A DNA stretch of 64,000 nt from Oreohelix idahoensis. Lineage: Eukaryota; Mollusca; Gastropoda; Stylommatophora; Oreohelicidae. Shown here piece after piece: positions 31,268-42,780 of the stretch. The translations under genes were made by a program, and so were the position numbers. The stretch's first letter is position 1, and each line of letters begins with the position of its first letter. Location of the stretch: NCBI GenBank assembly GCA_024509875.1, contig JAMPIV010008053.1, positions 1-64,000 of the forward strand. Reading direction: 5' to 3'. The notes below the pieces were generated by a model that was given only the letters and a program-made list of their open reading frames with translations, made no database searches and was not told the DNA's origin.

Positions 31268-32225
31268 GAAGATATTTGGCCGTTTAGGTTATACGGCACT
31301 AGTAGTAGTAGTTATATTGATTTTATTTAGTCAGAAGTAATCTTTTATATGTTGTTGTAGTTCAAGTGCTAACTGGCCTTCCGCCAGAGATGGTAATACT
31401 TGACCTTTACTCATTTTTCTTCTTCTTCCTAGGTAGGTTCTTCCCTTTAGGTTTGGTGATCAGCAAAACAGTTTCAGCACAACAACATATATCCAAAAGA
31501 AATTACTGTAAATTTCCACAAACATTAATTCAGTAGAAAATTATATTAGAGTTTATTGATGTCATTAGACAAACACTGTAAATTTCACAAAATGATGGTT
31601 GTTTATCCAAAATGAAAAAAAAAATACACAATCCAACTGAATAATATACACACTTGTCTACTCACAAAAAAAAAAAAAAAAAAACTTGTCCTGATATCCT
31701 CAAAGACGAAGTTCACCTAACGCTATCTGTAAAAATCCTCTGGTCTAAAATCATGGTATCATTGGAATCATAAATCCTGAAATTACTGCCTATCGCCCAC
31801 ATCTCTTCTATTTATACTATTTCTTCTTTTTTTCCCGCCATTTTCCACACGTCCTGTTCTTTTTTCCACACGGTACAATTTCTGCACACGTCTCTCTGTT
31901 TTCGACTTTTTGCACAAGACTTTCTGTTATATCGACTTTTTTCCAACTTAACAATTGGATAAAAAGAAAACCAGATCACACAAACATTCATTTCCTACTT
32001 TCCGCGCATAAAACCCATTCATTATGTTTATCTGGGACTGACCTACGTTTGCCCTGTCAGAGCAGTAACTGCCAACTAAACTTTGAATGATACTGCGTTT
32101 TGTGTAAAAACGTCTTATTTGCTTTTGAGGTCTGTCATTCTTATATGTAGCATATTATAGCACGTATAAATGTTTAGCGTGGAAGTAGTAGGGATAATGC
32201 TAGCGTGGAAGGCCATGCGGTCACA
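31268..32225 (-). repeat. Putative 5' LTR of the minus-strand element
   Basis: Starts TGTGACCGCATGG. It contains a TATAAATAG box at about 31805 and AATAAA-type signals at about 31555 and 31325, and would end in TCTTCA just before the primer-like site. Only its first 33 bp have a second copy (27225-27257), so LTR status is unproven. An A/T run of 19 (31666-31684) lies within it. Confidence 0.35.
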
Positions 32226-32399
32226 TTGGGTAAATTCGTACGAGCCATTGTTAATCATCACCTACATACGACCCACACCCATCATATAATAAATTCTTTT
32301 ACAGTGGTGGAAAATGTGCGATTTTGTGTGGGCTTTTTTTAACCACGATTCGGAACCAGTTGAACATTGATGATCATTTTGTTCTCCGTTAGTCTTCCT

Positions 32400-32925
32400 C
32401 ATCACCTTCAGCTCTTAGAATTGCATACATCTTCAACAAATTCATGCCAAGCTTTCCTGGTCTGTGCCATCTGATCAAGGTCTTTCCGTGTCTTCTTTCG
32501 CCTTTTACATCTCTCTCTCTCTCTCTCTCTAGTTTCTTTATGCGCATGTGCTTCAGTGTCCTAATACCTGTCTCACCCAGGATTCTAGAACACGAACTAC
32601 CATGTTAGACTATCATCAAAATGTTTTCTTAATGTTGATCTTACCCAACTCTAGTGTCTCCTGATATCTTGTTCCACTGGCAGTTCTCTAGTTCTTGTCA
32701 TCAGTTCCACATTGGTGACCTTTTCATAACATTTCAATTCCTTAGTTCTACTCAAACACCCATTTATGATAGTGTAACTTCTTGGTTGTAGTTTTTGTGT
32801 TCTCCATGTTTCACGGCCATACAGTTGGACTGCCGTGATACTTGAATTTAGGATTCTTATTTGTGTGATGGACGTGATTTATTTTGACTTCCATACATTT
32901 CCAGAGTAATACGAGCTACACTCAC
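32400..32925 (-). pseudogene. Degraded type-B LINE 3' end
   Basis: Nucleotide-level match to the type-B copies at 2.7 and 34.2 kb in order: CTTCAACAAATTCATGCCAAG, GATCAAGGTCTTTCCGTG, TTGTTCCACTGGCAGT, TCTAGTTCTTGTCATCAG, CACCCATTTATGA and TTCTCCATGTTTCACGGCC. A (CT)n microsatellite interrupts it at 32511-32530. No frame survives. Confidence 0.8.
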
Positions 32926-32929
32926 ATAT

Positions 32930-34190
32930 TTATATAACGCCCTTTGAGCAAAGGATAGGTCTAGCGAGAAGGTGATTTACTACACAGCTTTCTTCTACAG
33001 TTACCGTCTAGAACTGTGACTTTTTCTGTGCCATCCCTACCACTAGTGTCGCAGGGTGCTTTAAAATAGGGGGGGACGATGTCACATGACGTCATCAAAT
33101 AGGTTTCGAGGGGAAATCTCGAACCTCCTGCGTAGAAATGAATTTATTTACTAACAGTAACCGTTGTTACTAAAAGACTCATAAAAACTCGACATAAAAC
33201 GTAGCGGATAGTTTTGGAGAGGACATAGACTCGGGTATGAAGGTTTGAGACGGGTCGACTGGTCAGGAAGACAATAGGGCGTCAGTTCCAGACACCGACT
33301 GTAAGAAGTTATATCTAACTGAGCTTTGGTTGTGGTTCATACTACTGGTTGGGCATGTATTGCTATTCCAGAACAGTGGTACATTTTTGTTATGAGAAGA
33401 AAACGTGAGTATTCCTCGATAAAATAACTAGATCAGAATTGCCATTTAAGAGACTTCTGAAAGGGTTCTGTTAATAAGAATTCTCCTCAGCAATAAGGTC
33501 ACTGATAAGATGGTACATTACAGCTATGTCCTATGAACGGGTAAGTTATATGGCTCGACGTGTCTACTACTTGACCCTTGTGAAGTTTGTCCGTTGACTC
33601 GACAGTAACCATTAGGTATACATACGAATAATCTTGTATCGTCGAGACTAAGAAATTGTATGCATGCTTCGTAAACATTTTCATCATGTCGTACTGGTCA
33701 TTTGCATATTGAGAAACGTAAAAGAACAGAAACAAATTCTACGAAGCATCGATTAAACCCAAGAAAATAAATGGAAGACTTGTTGATGTGTGAAAACCTA
33801 CGTTCTGATTTGTTTACAGGTTCAACCTCACAGTTGACGTTGATTGTTGTTTAAGTTCTAAGTAGGGATTGACCCTATATTTCGCCTATCAACTAATTCC
33901 CAATATCGAAGAAATTGCCTCTTATCAAATGTATGGTTTCGTCGACAAGAAGTTCGAGATACAAGATGACCCCAATATTGATAACTGAATAATTCTGAAA
34001 TGATACTGAAACAAAATAATGAAATAACCAAGTTTCAGAGGATATCGCTAACGTTAACTGAACAAGTTGAAATTGGAGATGAAGATGATAACCGAAGTAC
34101 TAAATTCGATCCGCTCCCCTATACGATTATTTATGGCCCTGAACTCCGCGAACAGCCAGTTTGGTATGAGGGTATAGGGACACCCTGTCA
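32930..34190. other. Intergenic, no gene supported
   Basis: A minus-strand frame at 33499-33735 (QYANDQYDMMKMFTKHAYNF, then IQDYSYVYLMVTVES) has protein-like composition but no recognised family or splice context. A plus frame at 34000-34197 is similarly anonymous. I call neither a gene. Confidence 0.45.
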
Positions 34191-34194
34191 TTCA

Positions 34195-35077
34195 TAACCC
34201 TCAACTCCCAACGGAGCATAGGCGTTCAACAAACACATGCCAAGTCCTGTCACGTGCCATCATCTCAAGTTCTTTCCACGTTCTCATCATCATTTTCATC
34301 TCTGTTTCCAGCTTTCTTCTCCAAGTGCTTCTTGGTCTACCACTGCCTCTCTTGCCCTGTGGGTTCCAAAACAAGGACTGCGTTGAAATGCTATCAACAG
34401 GTTTCCTCAGAGTCTGTCCTATCCATCGCTATCATCTTCTTCTCATCTCTTGTTCCACTGGCAGTTGTCTAGTTCTTATCATCAGTTCCACGTTGGTAAC
34501 CTTGTCATATCATTTTAATCTCTATGTTCTATGCAAGCACCCATTTATGAAAGTCTGTAGCTTTTTGGTTGTTGTCTTTGTTGTTCTCCATGTCTCAGAG
34601 CCATACAATAGGACTGACTTCACATTTGAGTTGAAGATTCTTATTTTCGTGTTGGATCCGATTTCACTTGATCTCCATATATTTCCCAATGCAATGAAAG
34701 CTCCTCTTGCTTTTTGTATTCTTAGTTTGATATCCAACATCACAGATATCATTGAAGCACTATACAAGGACGCAAGCAGTGCTGTTTTTGCATGCAATGA
34801 CATTGGAGAATTTTTCAAAACAACTGTAGGAGTTCGCCAGGGATGTATCCTGTCACCAGTGCTCTTTAATATATATCTAGAACATATTATGCAGGAGGCT
34901 CTCTACGATTATAAATCAACCATATCGATTGGGGGTCGACCTCTGTGCAACCTACATTTTGCTGATGATATTGATCTGATAGCTGGATCAGAATCAGAAC
35001 TTCAAGACCTTACCTCTAGACTGGAGAAAGTAACAAGAACGTATGGGTGTTGCGTACATATTTTGACGCAACGGTGA
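34195..35077 (-). mobile_element. Type-B LINE copy with 5' inversion
   Basis: Minus strand 34735-34200: DIKLRIQKARGAFIALGNIW, then TKIRIFNSNVKSVLLYGSETW and a frameshifted remainder of the type-B tail ending in the CATAGGCGTTCAAC word. Plus strand 34736-35077: reverse transcriptase core DIIEALYKDASSAV, TTVGVRQGCILSPVLFNIYL and LCNLHFADDIDLIAGSE with the FADD catalytic pair (34958-34969). In an intact LINE the core lies upstream of the tail on one strand; here it is flipped, with the breakpoint at a shared GATATC. The long plus-strand frame across 34325-35077 is an artefact that joins antisense tail to sense core. Confidence 0.93.
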
Positions 35078-35082
35078 AACCA

Positions 35083-35640
35083 GAGAAAATAGATTAAATT
35101 TTGCTTGTTATGTTTATGGCCATGAATTCATGTGTACTTACTTGTGTCTTAGTGCAAGTAGATTTCAGTCGTATATTGTTGATACCTTTGTATGTTCAGG
35201 TCGGGACTATATTCTTTCTGCCAGAATCTAGCGGAGGTTTTCGTAGTCCTACTAGGGTATGTTGTGAAGAGTTCCGATAATATGTCGCCAAGAAATGGCT
35301 GCTGAGTGTTTTTTCCAGGCTGGGCTGGCACTGTTTAAATAGGTTTAACACGTGATTCCATAGATGTTTTTTCCAGGAGAAGTTTATGTCTCTGCGCAAG
35401 AGTCTATTTGTCAGAGATCCTCCTCATATGTGTGATTTGCGGGACTCCCAGTTATTGCCCGAACCCTATTTTTTTGATGATGATCTCTGAGTCGATTAAG
35501 AACCTAGATGGGAACATTGTTGCTTATTTACTCGTTATCGGCTAAGGCTCAGTGTTTTGTCAAATCGACGAAGATGACAAGGGGCTTTTCCTACAGTCAG
35601 TTCTATGTCTCACGTGAATTAACTTAATTACTGTACGAAG
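35083..35640. repeat. Diverged repeat, copy 1 (partner at 50.2 kb)
   Basis: Shared words with 50203-50890 in the same order: CCAGA(G)AAAATAGATTAA, TTATGTTTATGGCC against TTATTTTTATGGCG, TGAATTCA, GGAGGTTTTCGTAG against GAAGTAGGAGTTTC, CTCCCAG, AAATCGACG. The minus strand here has short frames with no clear domain. Family unknown. Confidence 0.5.
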
Positions 35641-35644
35641 CGTG

Positions 35645-38600
35645 ATATGGGAAAACTATTATGAAATAATTATTTATATGCACATGTATAAATTAACTTG
35701 AGGCTTAAAATCATTCTATCCTTTAACCAGTAGACACTAGTGAATAAAGAACATGAAGCGACAACTCAAGCGAAGGGCGGGCCGAGCCTATGTTTATAAA
35801 TTCCTGTCACTCTAATATTTTTTTGTCACTGTCAAGAAGGAAACAGATTTAATTGTATCCGTACTAACCGTCGGCGACGTTGCAGGTATCGAGACATCTT
35901 TGTTATGAGTTGTGAAAACCCACTTGATTCGTTGGAGGTTCATTGATTCTTAATACAAACATTGGACATATATTTTTCAGCATGTTGAAGAAACGTAGAC
36001 CCTTTATAAAATTAAGCGGATCAGCCAAATGACTTTTGAGTCAAGCTTTACGCATCAGAATTCAGCAGCATTTTGACTCCGGAAAAGGTAGCGTTCAGAC
36101 CTAGAAGGATTACAGCGATTAGTTACCACAAGAGTAACATGAAAAATGCTACTCCGTAGGTTGGGATTCGAAATGACTATTTCACTACTTACATGAATGT
36201 ATTTCTATCCACGATTCTAAATAACCAATAATGTTAATGATTCAAGCATGGTGTCCATGACTTGTATCCCGTGCTGAATCCATGTTTGCTGCCGTCAATA
36301 AACTATGACAAATGTTCAGAAGGCAAGTTCCAATCGTCATGTGCATTACATGAGAGTGTGAGTAGTGAGGGTTTCTTATCATGTGGTTCTGTTACACCTG
36401 TAGGTTAGGTTATGCTGCTCTAGCCTGCATGTGAACTACACTAACACCAAATAATTTTGTTAGCGGCGTTTTTCTGTGACGATCTCTATCTATTGAAATG
36501 CTAATTTATCTGTCCCCCCTGCTTTTCCAGTAGTTGAATTCTTAACTCGTGTAAAGGTCAGTCTCATTGCTGTCTTGACTTACTCTATATTGGTTTCAGT
36601 GGGTGGAAAACCAGAGTTACCTCTTGGCCTGAGGTTTATGGATATACCAGGGACCATCCGCCTAGGATGCACATTTGACCGACATCCGCATTTAACACCA
36701 GTGGGTACAAGTTACAGTACGGGGCATTCGAAGTCAAAAGAGTCTATCTGACCGAGAGTTATTAGCCGAATAGGCATGTCTGTATCTAGGTCAGCCTGAT
36801 GGCATTTAGTATATGACTAATTATATTTTTTTCGGCTGTACATTTCTGTATTTACACAGGACTATTTTTGTATCAAGTGTAGAAAGGAATTAGGGATGCT
36901 GGAACACATGCAGATTAACAGTTCACGCATTTTCTCCATCCTTATCTAAACTTTTTTCGACATGAGGCGAGAAACCCTGAATTATAAAAACAAACGCACA
37001 AGTTGACTAATTGGAAAAGGTCAAATACTGTTGAGATACGTCTGTATATCAGAACAAACGAATAAACGCGATCTAAAAATCATAAACAGCTAAATAAGAT
37101 GCACTTTTATAAAAGTTGAAAACATAAAGTGGCATATTTCATTTTCATCGTACTTTGGGATGGCTTTCATTATTCTCAAAAAAAAAAAAATTGGAACCAT
37201 TTGTTGTAATAAGTTTATAGTCCAGAAATAATTTTAAATAACATTATTAAAAAAGTTTGAGAAAATTATTGTTTTTGAATAAAAAAGCCTTCTCTGCAAA
37301 CACATTCTTTTCTGCGACACTCTATTAACATCTCGAACAAATGATTATGCTCAACCCAATATTAAAAAAAATCACGACCACACAAGCCCATTATGTACTG
37401 CCGTCATGTTATATGCTATTAAGGTTACATGTATTTTATGGTTTATTATGAGATTTATTATTTTCTTTAACTGGTGTGTCTGTATAAGTTTAATGATTTA
37501 GTGTCTATTTACTAGAGAGCCTGAGGATCTCTGAGACATTGAGAGGAGGTTGAGAACTAAAGGAAAACACAGGAAACATAAACCAAGTCGAGAAGGAGAC
37601 ATTTGGTAGGTCCTTATACAGAATACAAGTAAAATAAATGCTGCGGGTAAGCGGTATCCTATATGGTGAGCAAATTTCTATTAAATGAAATTAAAGAGCT
37701 AGTTATCAAACAATTGCGTTTGCAAATAATATTTAGTTTATGCTGTGACGAAATCTCACATGTCTTTCCAAATAGTCTGAGTTTATGTTATTCTTTACGT
37801 ATATAATCTTTGCTCTACTGTTCTGCTTTAAAGTTAATTTCTCTAATATTGTTTGATTTTGTGTGATATAAAAAATTGTAAGGTCTCAGATCTGATCTTT
37901 TCCTTATATCAATTCAGATTTCATTTACACCCTTAAATGTTGTAAACAAATCTAGGTTTGGCCGTTAATATTAACTTGCGTCATTTTTAATATAAAAATT
38001 TTCATTTTGACGGGGTTATCATTCTCTAGAAAATAAGCATAACAATGAATTTCATTGATGATCAATATACATGTTAATGTTTTATGATCTTTTTTACTTG
38101 TCACAACGGTTGAGATGTTAATTATGAAGATATTCCCGCTAGTCAAATCCGTTTCATAACAAAATTAAAAAAAAAAATAAATTTTATACTATGTACTGAT
38201 TGAGTATATCTACTTTCACTATTTGTTCCTCGTTCCCTTAGTATATATAAAATCGTTAACAAAATGAAAACAAATAAATAAAAATGGACACAAGAATCAA
38301 TACTTTAGGTGTGAATCACAAGATAAATATATATAAAAATGAGAAAAAAGAAAATTAATATTATTTGAAATATAAAATTATATATTATAGTACAACCGAG
38401 TACTTATGAATCATTGATTAACACTAGGAAAGTGTAACAAGACCCTTTTGTAAAGAGTTGTCTTACATACCTTTAATAACAGTGATTAGGGTATTAGCAA
38501 AAAAAAATTACAATAATAGTTATTTCACTAAGTCACACAGTAACTGTTTCATAGATGTATTCATTATGAATTACATTTAAGGAAGTGAATAAAATTATCA

Positions 38601-39170
38601 TACAATAGTGAGAAAAAAATATACGCCTTTTGTTATAAAGAGTGTCGTGTTGTACATCAGCAATCAAACATCAGTGTTATTGCGAGATTAAATACAATAA
38701 AGTAGTATGTTTAAAATTCTTATTAATTCACCTCACAGGTACTTTTGTATTACAAAAAAAAAGGGATTAAACAACCACTTAATACAACAGAGTATGTTCA
38801 TACAAAACCATATAGAACAACAACAAAATAGTCTACAAAGTAAATAGATAACTCATAAGAAACGATACAATTATTGTTCTACTCGTAACCTAGGAATAAG
38901 GAAAGTGAACATAATAGGGTAACATTTATCAAAAATTTACTTTTTCATTGTTTTTTACTAGAATTTTTAATATAAAAACAAGGCGACATTGTCATCGATC
39001 ATTAAGATTAGCTTTATTACACAAGGGAAATTCCCTTGATAAGACTGCGTAAAATATTATAGAAGATGGACAACCGTTCTCAATTCTTCTATTGTGTATT
39101 GAAGGCAGAAGAGAGTAAAAACTTCAACAATATATAGAAACAAAAAATTATGAACCTTGCTGCGTGAGTC
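35645..39170. other. Intergenic, nothing recognised
   Basis: About 3.5 kb of AT-rich sequence, extremely AT-rich at 37100-39000, with only short chance frames. No repeat family from elsewhere in the window is seen. Confidence 0.55.
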
Positions 39171-39179
39171 TGTGCTACT

Positions 39180-39560
39180 TGAAGGAGAGAAACAGCGCTT
39201 GCTTAATGCTTGCTGAAAGATTGAGAAACAAGCTGCTGCCTTGCTTTAGCTGAGAGAGAGAAGAAAAGCTGCTGCTGTTGCGCTAGAACGTTAGAAAAAA
39301 ATCGACTTCTGCAGAAGAGAGAAAAGCTCTTGGCTTGAAGCAGAAAAGAATTAAAAGAGAAGCCAGATGCGCTGCTGAACAAAAGAAATTGCAAGATGCC
39401 ATGGGGGTGGAGGAAAGGAGATTTGATTGGCAGAACATAAAAAATTAGATAGAGAGGCTGCGCTTGCCTGTAAAGCTGAACAGTAAAAAAATTAGATAGA
39501 GACAGCTAGAAAGAGAGAAAAGCAATTAAGCGTAGAACATGCAGGTTTCTGAATTAGAGA
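39180..39560 (+). pseudogene. Charged coiled-coil fragment, gag-like
   Basis: The plus strand is rich in Glu/Lys/Arg/Ala codons over 380 bp (EERKALGLKQKRIKRE, AAEQKKLQDAMG, RQLERERKAIK), with stops between pieces. The composition resembles the charged N-terminal coil of Gmr1-like gag proteins such as that at 24.3 kb. It lies upstream of the gypsy polymerase remains at 42.8 kb on the same strand. Linking the two is inference. Confidence 0.3.
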
Positions 39561-40148
39561 CAGTTGAAATTGACTAAGTATGAGTCATTTATTAATCACA
39601 TCATTTTGACATCTGGTGCTTACTGGTGAAAACCTATATAAATTTATAAGCGGTTACACAAAGCAGTGCCAAGGCTGTGTACTTCAACAACCCCGTGGCC
39701 ATTGTAATAGAGTACTCACACATTTTTGATGCTTTCTAGACGGAGTATTAGAACGAGCTTGTCTATGCTCTTAATAAATGATGTACAAATCACACAGTAA
39801 TGTGAGAAACAGTTGTTCTGAACAATCTATAAAGGCGGAGTCAACTGACTAAGTCTTATGCGTTTCATACGAAATTTGCGAGGAACAGAGTTATCAGCCG
39901 ACATTGCATACAATTATGATAGCTATTAAGTGCATCTTTAGTAGATAAAAAAGAATAATATCAGCTGTCAGAAGAAATGGTTATCGTCTTTTGTGTTTCT
40001 TCTAAAACATTGAAGACACCTGAAGAGTAGGTCTGAGTAGAATCAATTCCGATTCATTTCAAAAGCACGACTTACACTATCACGATTGGACTGCTAGAAT
40101 TATCCAAATATAGAAAAACATTTGAATATGGTCTTCATGGATTTATAG

Positions 40149-40700
40149 CTAAGAGACAAGCGTCATGTCTTCGTTAAATAAACCATTCCTAGAGTTATAT
40201 TTACATGAGCGTAAAAACCTAGTACCATTTAAAAAAAAAGGCAAATGGAAAGAATATTGTGGGACCAGTATGGGGCCCCACGGCACACCCTTGAGCATGG
40301 ATTCTTCAGTAACTCTAACATTAAAAGAGAGATATGGCCACGTCTTGAGCCTATCGGCAAACAGATCAATATAAATCAGGGGGGGGTGGATATTACTCAC
40401 TCAAAAATTCTCGCAAGAGTGCCTAAAAAAAAATAAAAAATTTTGAGATAAAAAGGTTAATTGGAAATAAAATGTCAAAAAAAACCAAAGGATTAACCAC
40501 TCTCAAATATCAGGAGATTCTTGCTCGATATACGAAGAACTGAGAAATCGAGCTTGGCTCGACCAGTCACTCGGACCCCACGCGTAGGACGGTACCCCAT
40601 TAATGTTGAGGTAAAAATTCTCGAAAAGTGCAGAAGGTAAAGCTCAATAGGGGACACTATTCCCAAAGATGCTTCATGGAGAACCAAACAAGACAGAAAC
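40149..40700 (-). pseudogene. Possible LINE reverse transcriptase remnant
   Basis: The minus strand has ESMLKGVPWGPILVPQYSF, close to the GVPQGSILGPLLF block of CR1/jockey-type reverse transcriptases, followed by poorly matching sequence. Only this one block is convincing. It lies at the start of the degraded stretch, so frames cannot be followed further. Confidence 0.4.
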
Positions 40701-42780
40701 AATATTACAGGGGATACTCAATTAATTAAATGAGCATGATGGAATTATGGATCTTGATTTGTTATTGATTCAATAACCCTCAAATTGGATGTTAATAAAA
40801 AACAGAGGCAATAATAAATTATAGGGAGACAAAAATTATAAAAACCGAAGGTAAGATCACAAAAAAACATAAAAAGGACATGGTATAAATTCGTCATTAC
40901 CTACAGGGCTAAACCTCTGCACAAACAGCGGAGTTTCCAACGACCATCCGGATAAGATCCAGTAATTTAATTGATAAAAAAAGGGGACTCTCCTATAGTG
41001 TAGCATGTCAAATTTGCCGCATATCTCGATTTTTGACTAGAAGCAATCTGAGTGTTTAGCAATGCAAAAAAAACCATTTATTTCGATCCAGACCCACAGG
41101 TTTTCTACCTTTTTTAAGTTTGCAGGTCACCCGTCTTCTCCGCTACTCCATGCGTCATTTGACGCATCGAATCTAGAAGGGGTGCTCCTTGTCATTTAAT
41201 AGAGGAGTCTAATAAGATTTGTTTCTCCGGTCACCTCCAAATTCTTATATTCGGGATTCGGGGTGCAACTACCATTGCGGTAGCTTGAGGGCAAAATCAA
41301 TCGTATAGATCCTTCCTCGCGAGCTACGAGGCACAGATAAAGGTCAAAATGCCATTAACATTTGGAGGGCACATTGTGACAGCAAAGTTAACTGCCACGT
41401 TAGCCTACATATCCACCATATTGCTACGAGCCCTATTTTCTTTACAGGGGAGATGGGTAGGGCAAAGACCATGTCTCTTCTGGCCGCGAATCCCGACATT
41501 AGCCTGAGACTCCTTAATCATCGTCGAGGTCGGCAATTTCATTGGAGTGAAAAGAAATGCACTTCCACAGGCAAACACTAATTTTCTACAATTGGAGGCG
41601 AATAGTGATTGAATTATGCAATTCCTGCTAATTGGCTAGTATAAATCCACTCAGGGGCCTCAATGCTTCTTAATATGTTGCCACAATATATTCACATTCT
41701 TGAAGGAAAAAATGGACCATGCGCAGATCCAAGAACTGATTCCCCCTTAGGGAGAATTTTTCGCACGATGTAATCCCTTATCTAAAATCAGACAGGAAAA
41801 TCGCGATCCTACTCTAAAAAGAGCAAATTCTTTAACTCTGGCACAAAAAAGTAAGTGATCCGGGAATACAAGGGATACTGAATCGTAAAATCTTGGGGAA
41901 TTACGATGGAAAAGAACATGGGCGGTACCTTAGTACGTATGGTTACACAAGGGGCTCCAGCTAACAAGTTCCATTTCATTTCTTTCAATATTCCTTGTGA
42001 CCTTAAAAAAAAATATTGGGGGAGAGTTAACAATCCTTACAGGCACGGCTCATGATTTCGCAGTGTGGGGTCTGGACATAAATGGGTTTTTTCCCCGTTT
42101 ACTAAAAAGCCCTAGTAGTTTCTTTCAATCTCTTTTCTTTTTGGGCCTGCACTGTGACATAAAGGACATACGAAATATCTATTGTCGATACTTGTAAAAG
42201 TTAATGCGTCAAGAGAGTTAAATCCAGAGAGTCACCGCCATGACTTGCACCATATTTCAAGGCTGCAGACCATTCCCCATTTTCGCCCATTTTCAAAAAA
42301 TGTGAGCGATAGACATCATTGGTACCATTTAAGATCATTAAAGGTCTCTGCTTAAGAGGAAAACACCAATTTATTTTTGATTGACGTGTGTATGATATGT
42401 GCAAACACCGTTGTGGGGACACCGGCTAGGCTGTTTCCTCTAAAGAGCATAACTACTCTGCTGATGTCTGTGCAGATGTCCTTTCCTTTGGTTTAATATT
42501 TTTTTTTCTCGTCTTGGGGTTTACTTCCAGGCAAGAAAAATATTATTCCGGACCAATGGTACCCCCAGCTTAAATTCATATCGGATACCATGTCCCTCAA
42601 GTAAAAATGTCGAACTCACCTGAAAGATAAAGTGAGGATCTTCGGGGCTAGGAGTATTTATTTTAATCATCCTATGTCCAATGGGGGATGGTGGGAACGT
42701 TTTTTTTTTCCTGAAATAGACAAACTCTGAAAAAAAAACCTACTAGGTAAGAATTAACCAGGAATAGATTCATCAATCCT
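40700..42780. other. Degraded sequence, no gene readable
   Basis: Short frames and many homopolymers. If the gypsy element starting near 39.2 kb is continuous, gag, protease and the integrase core should lie here, but I cannot identify them. Confidence 0.4.

Larger units (their letters stand above)
27210..32226 (-). mobile_element. Putative unclassified LTR-type element
   Basis: Read on the minus strand from 32225, the unit starts TGTGACCGCATGG and runs through a promoter-like region with TATAAATAG (about 31805) and AATAAA signals. It then has a primer-site-like sequence at 31263, an ATG at 31207, a long repeat-rich ORF, and several coding-like segments down to 27421. The first 33 bp (32193-32225) recur at 27225-27257 with one or two changes in the same orientation, as expected for the start of a 3' LTR, but similarity stops there. 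No polymerase, integrase or protease is recognised. LTR class is an inference; a decayed host gene with a chance repeat is the alternative. Confidence 0.4.

Noticed and set aside
34325..35077. 250-codon plus-strand frame containing GVRQGC and FADD motifs, taken as one protein
   Set aside because: The first 135 codons are the antisense of the type-B LINE tail. Only the part after 34736 is sense RT, so the frame spans an inversion junction.
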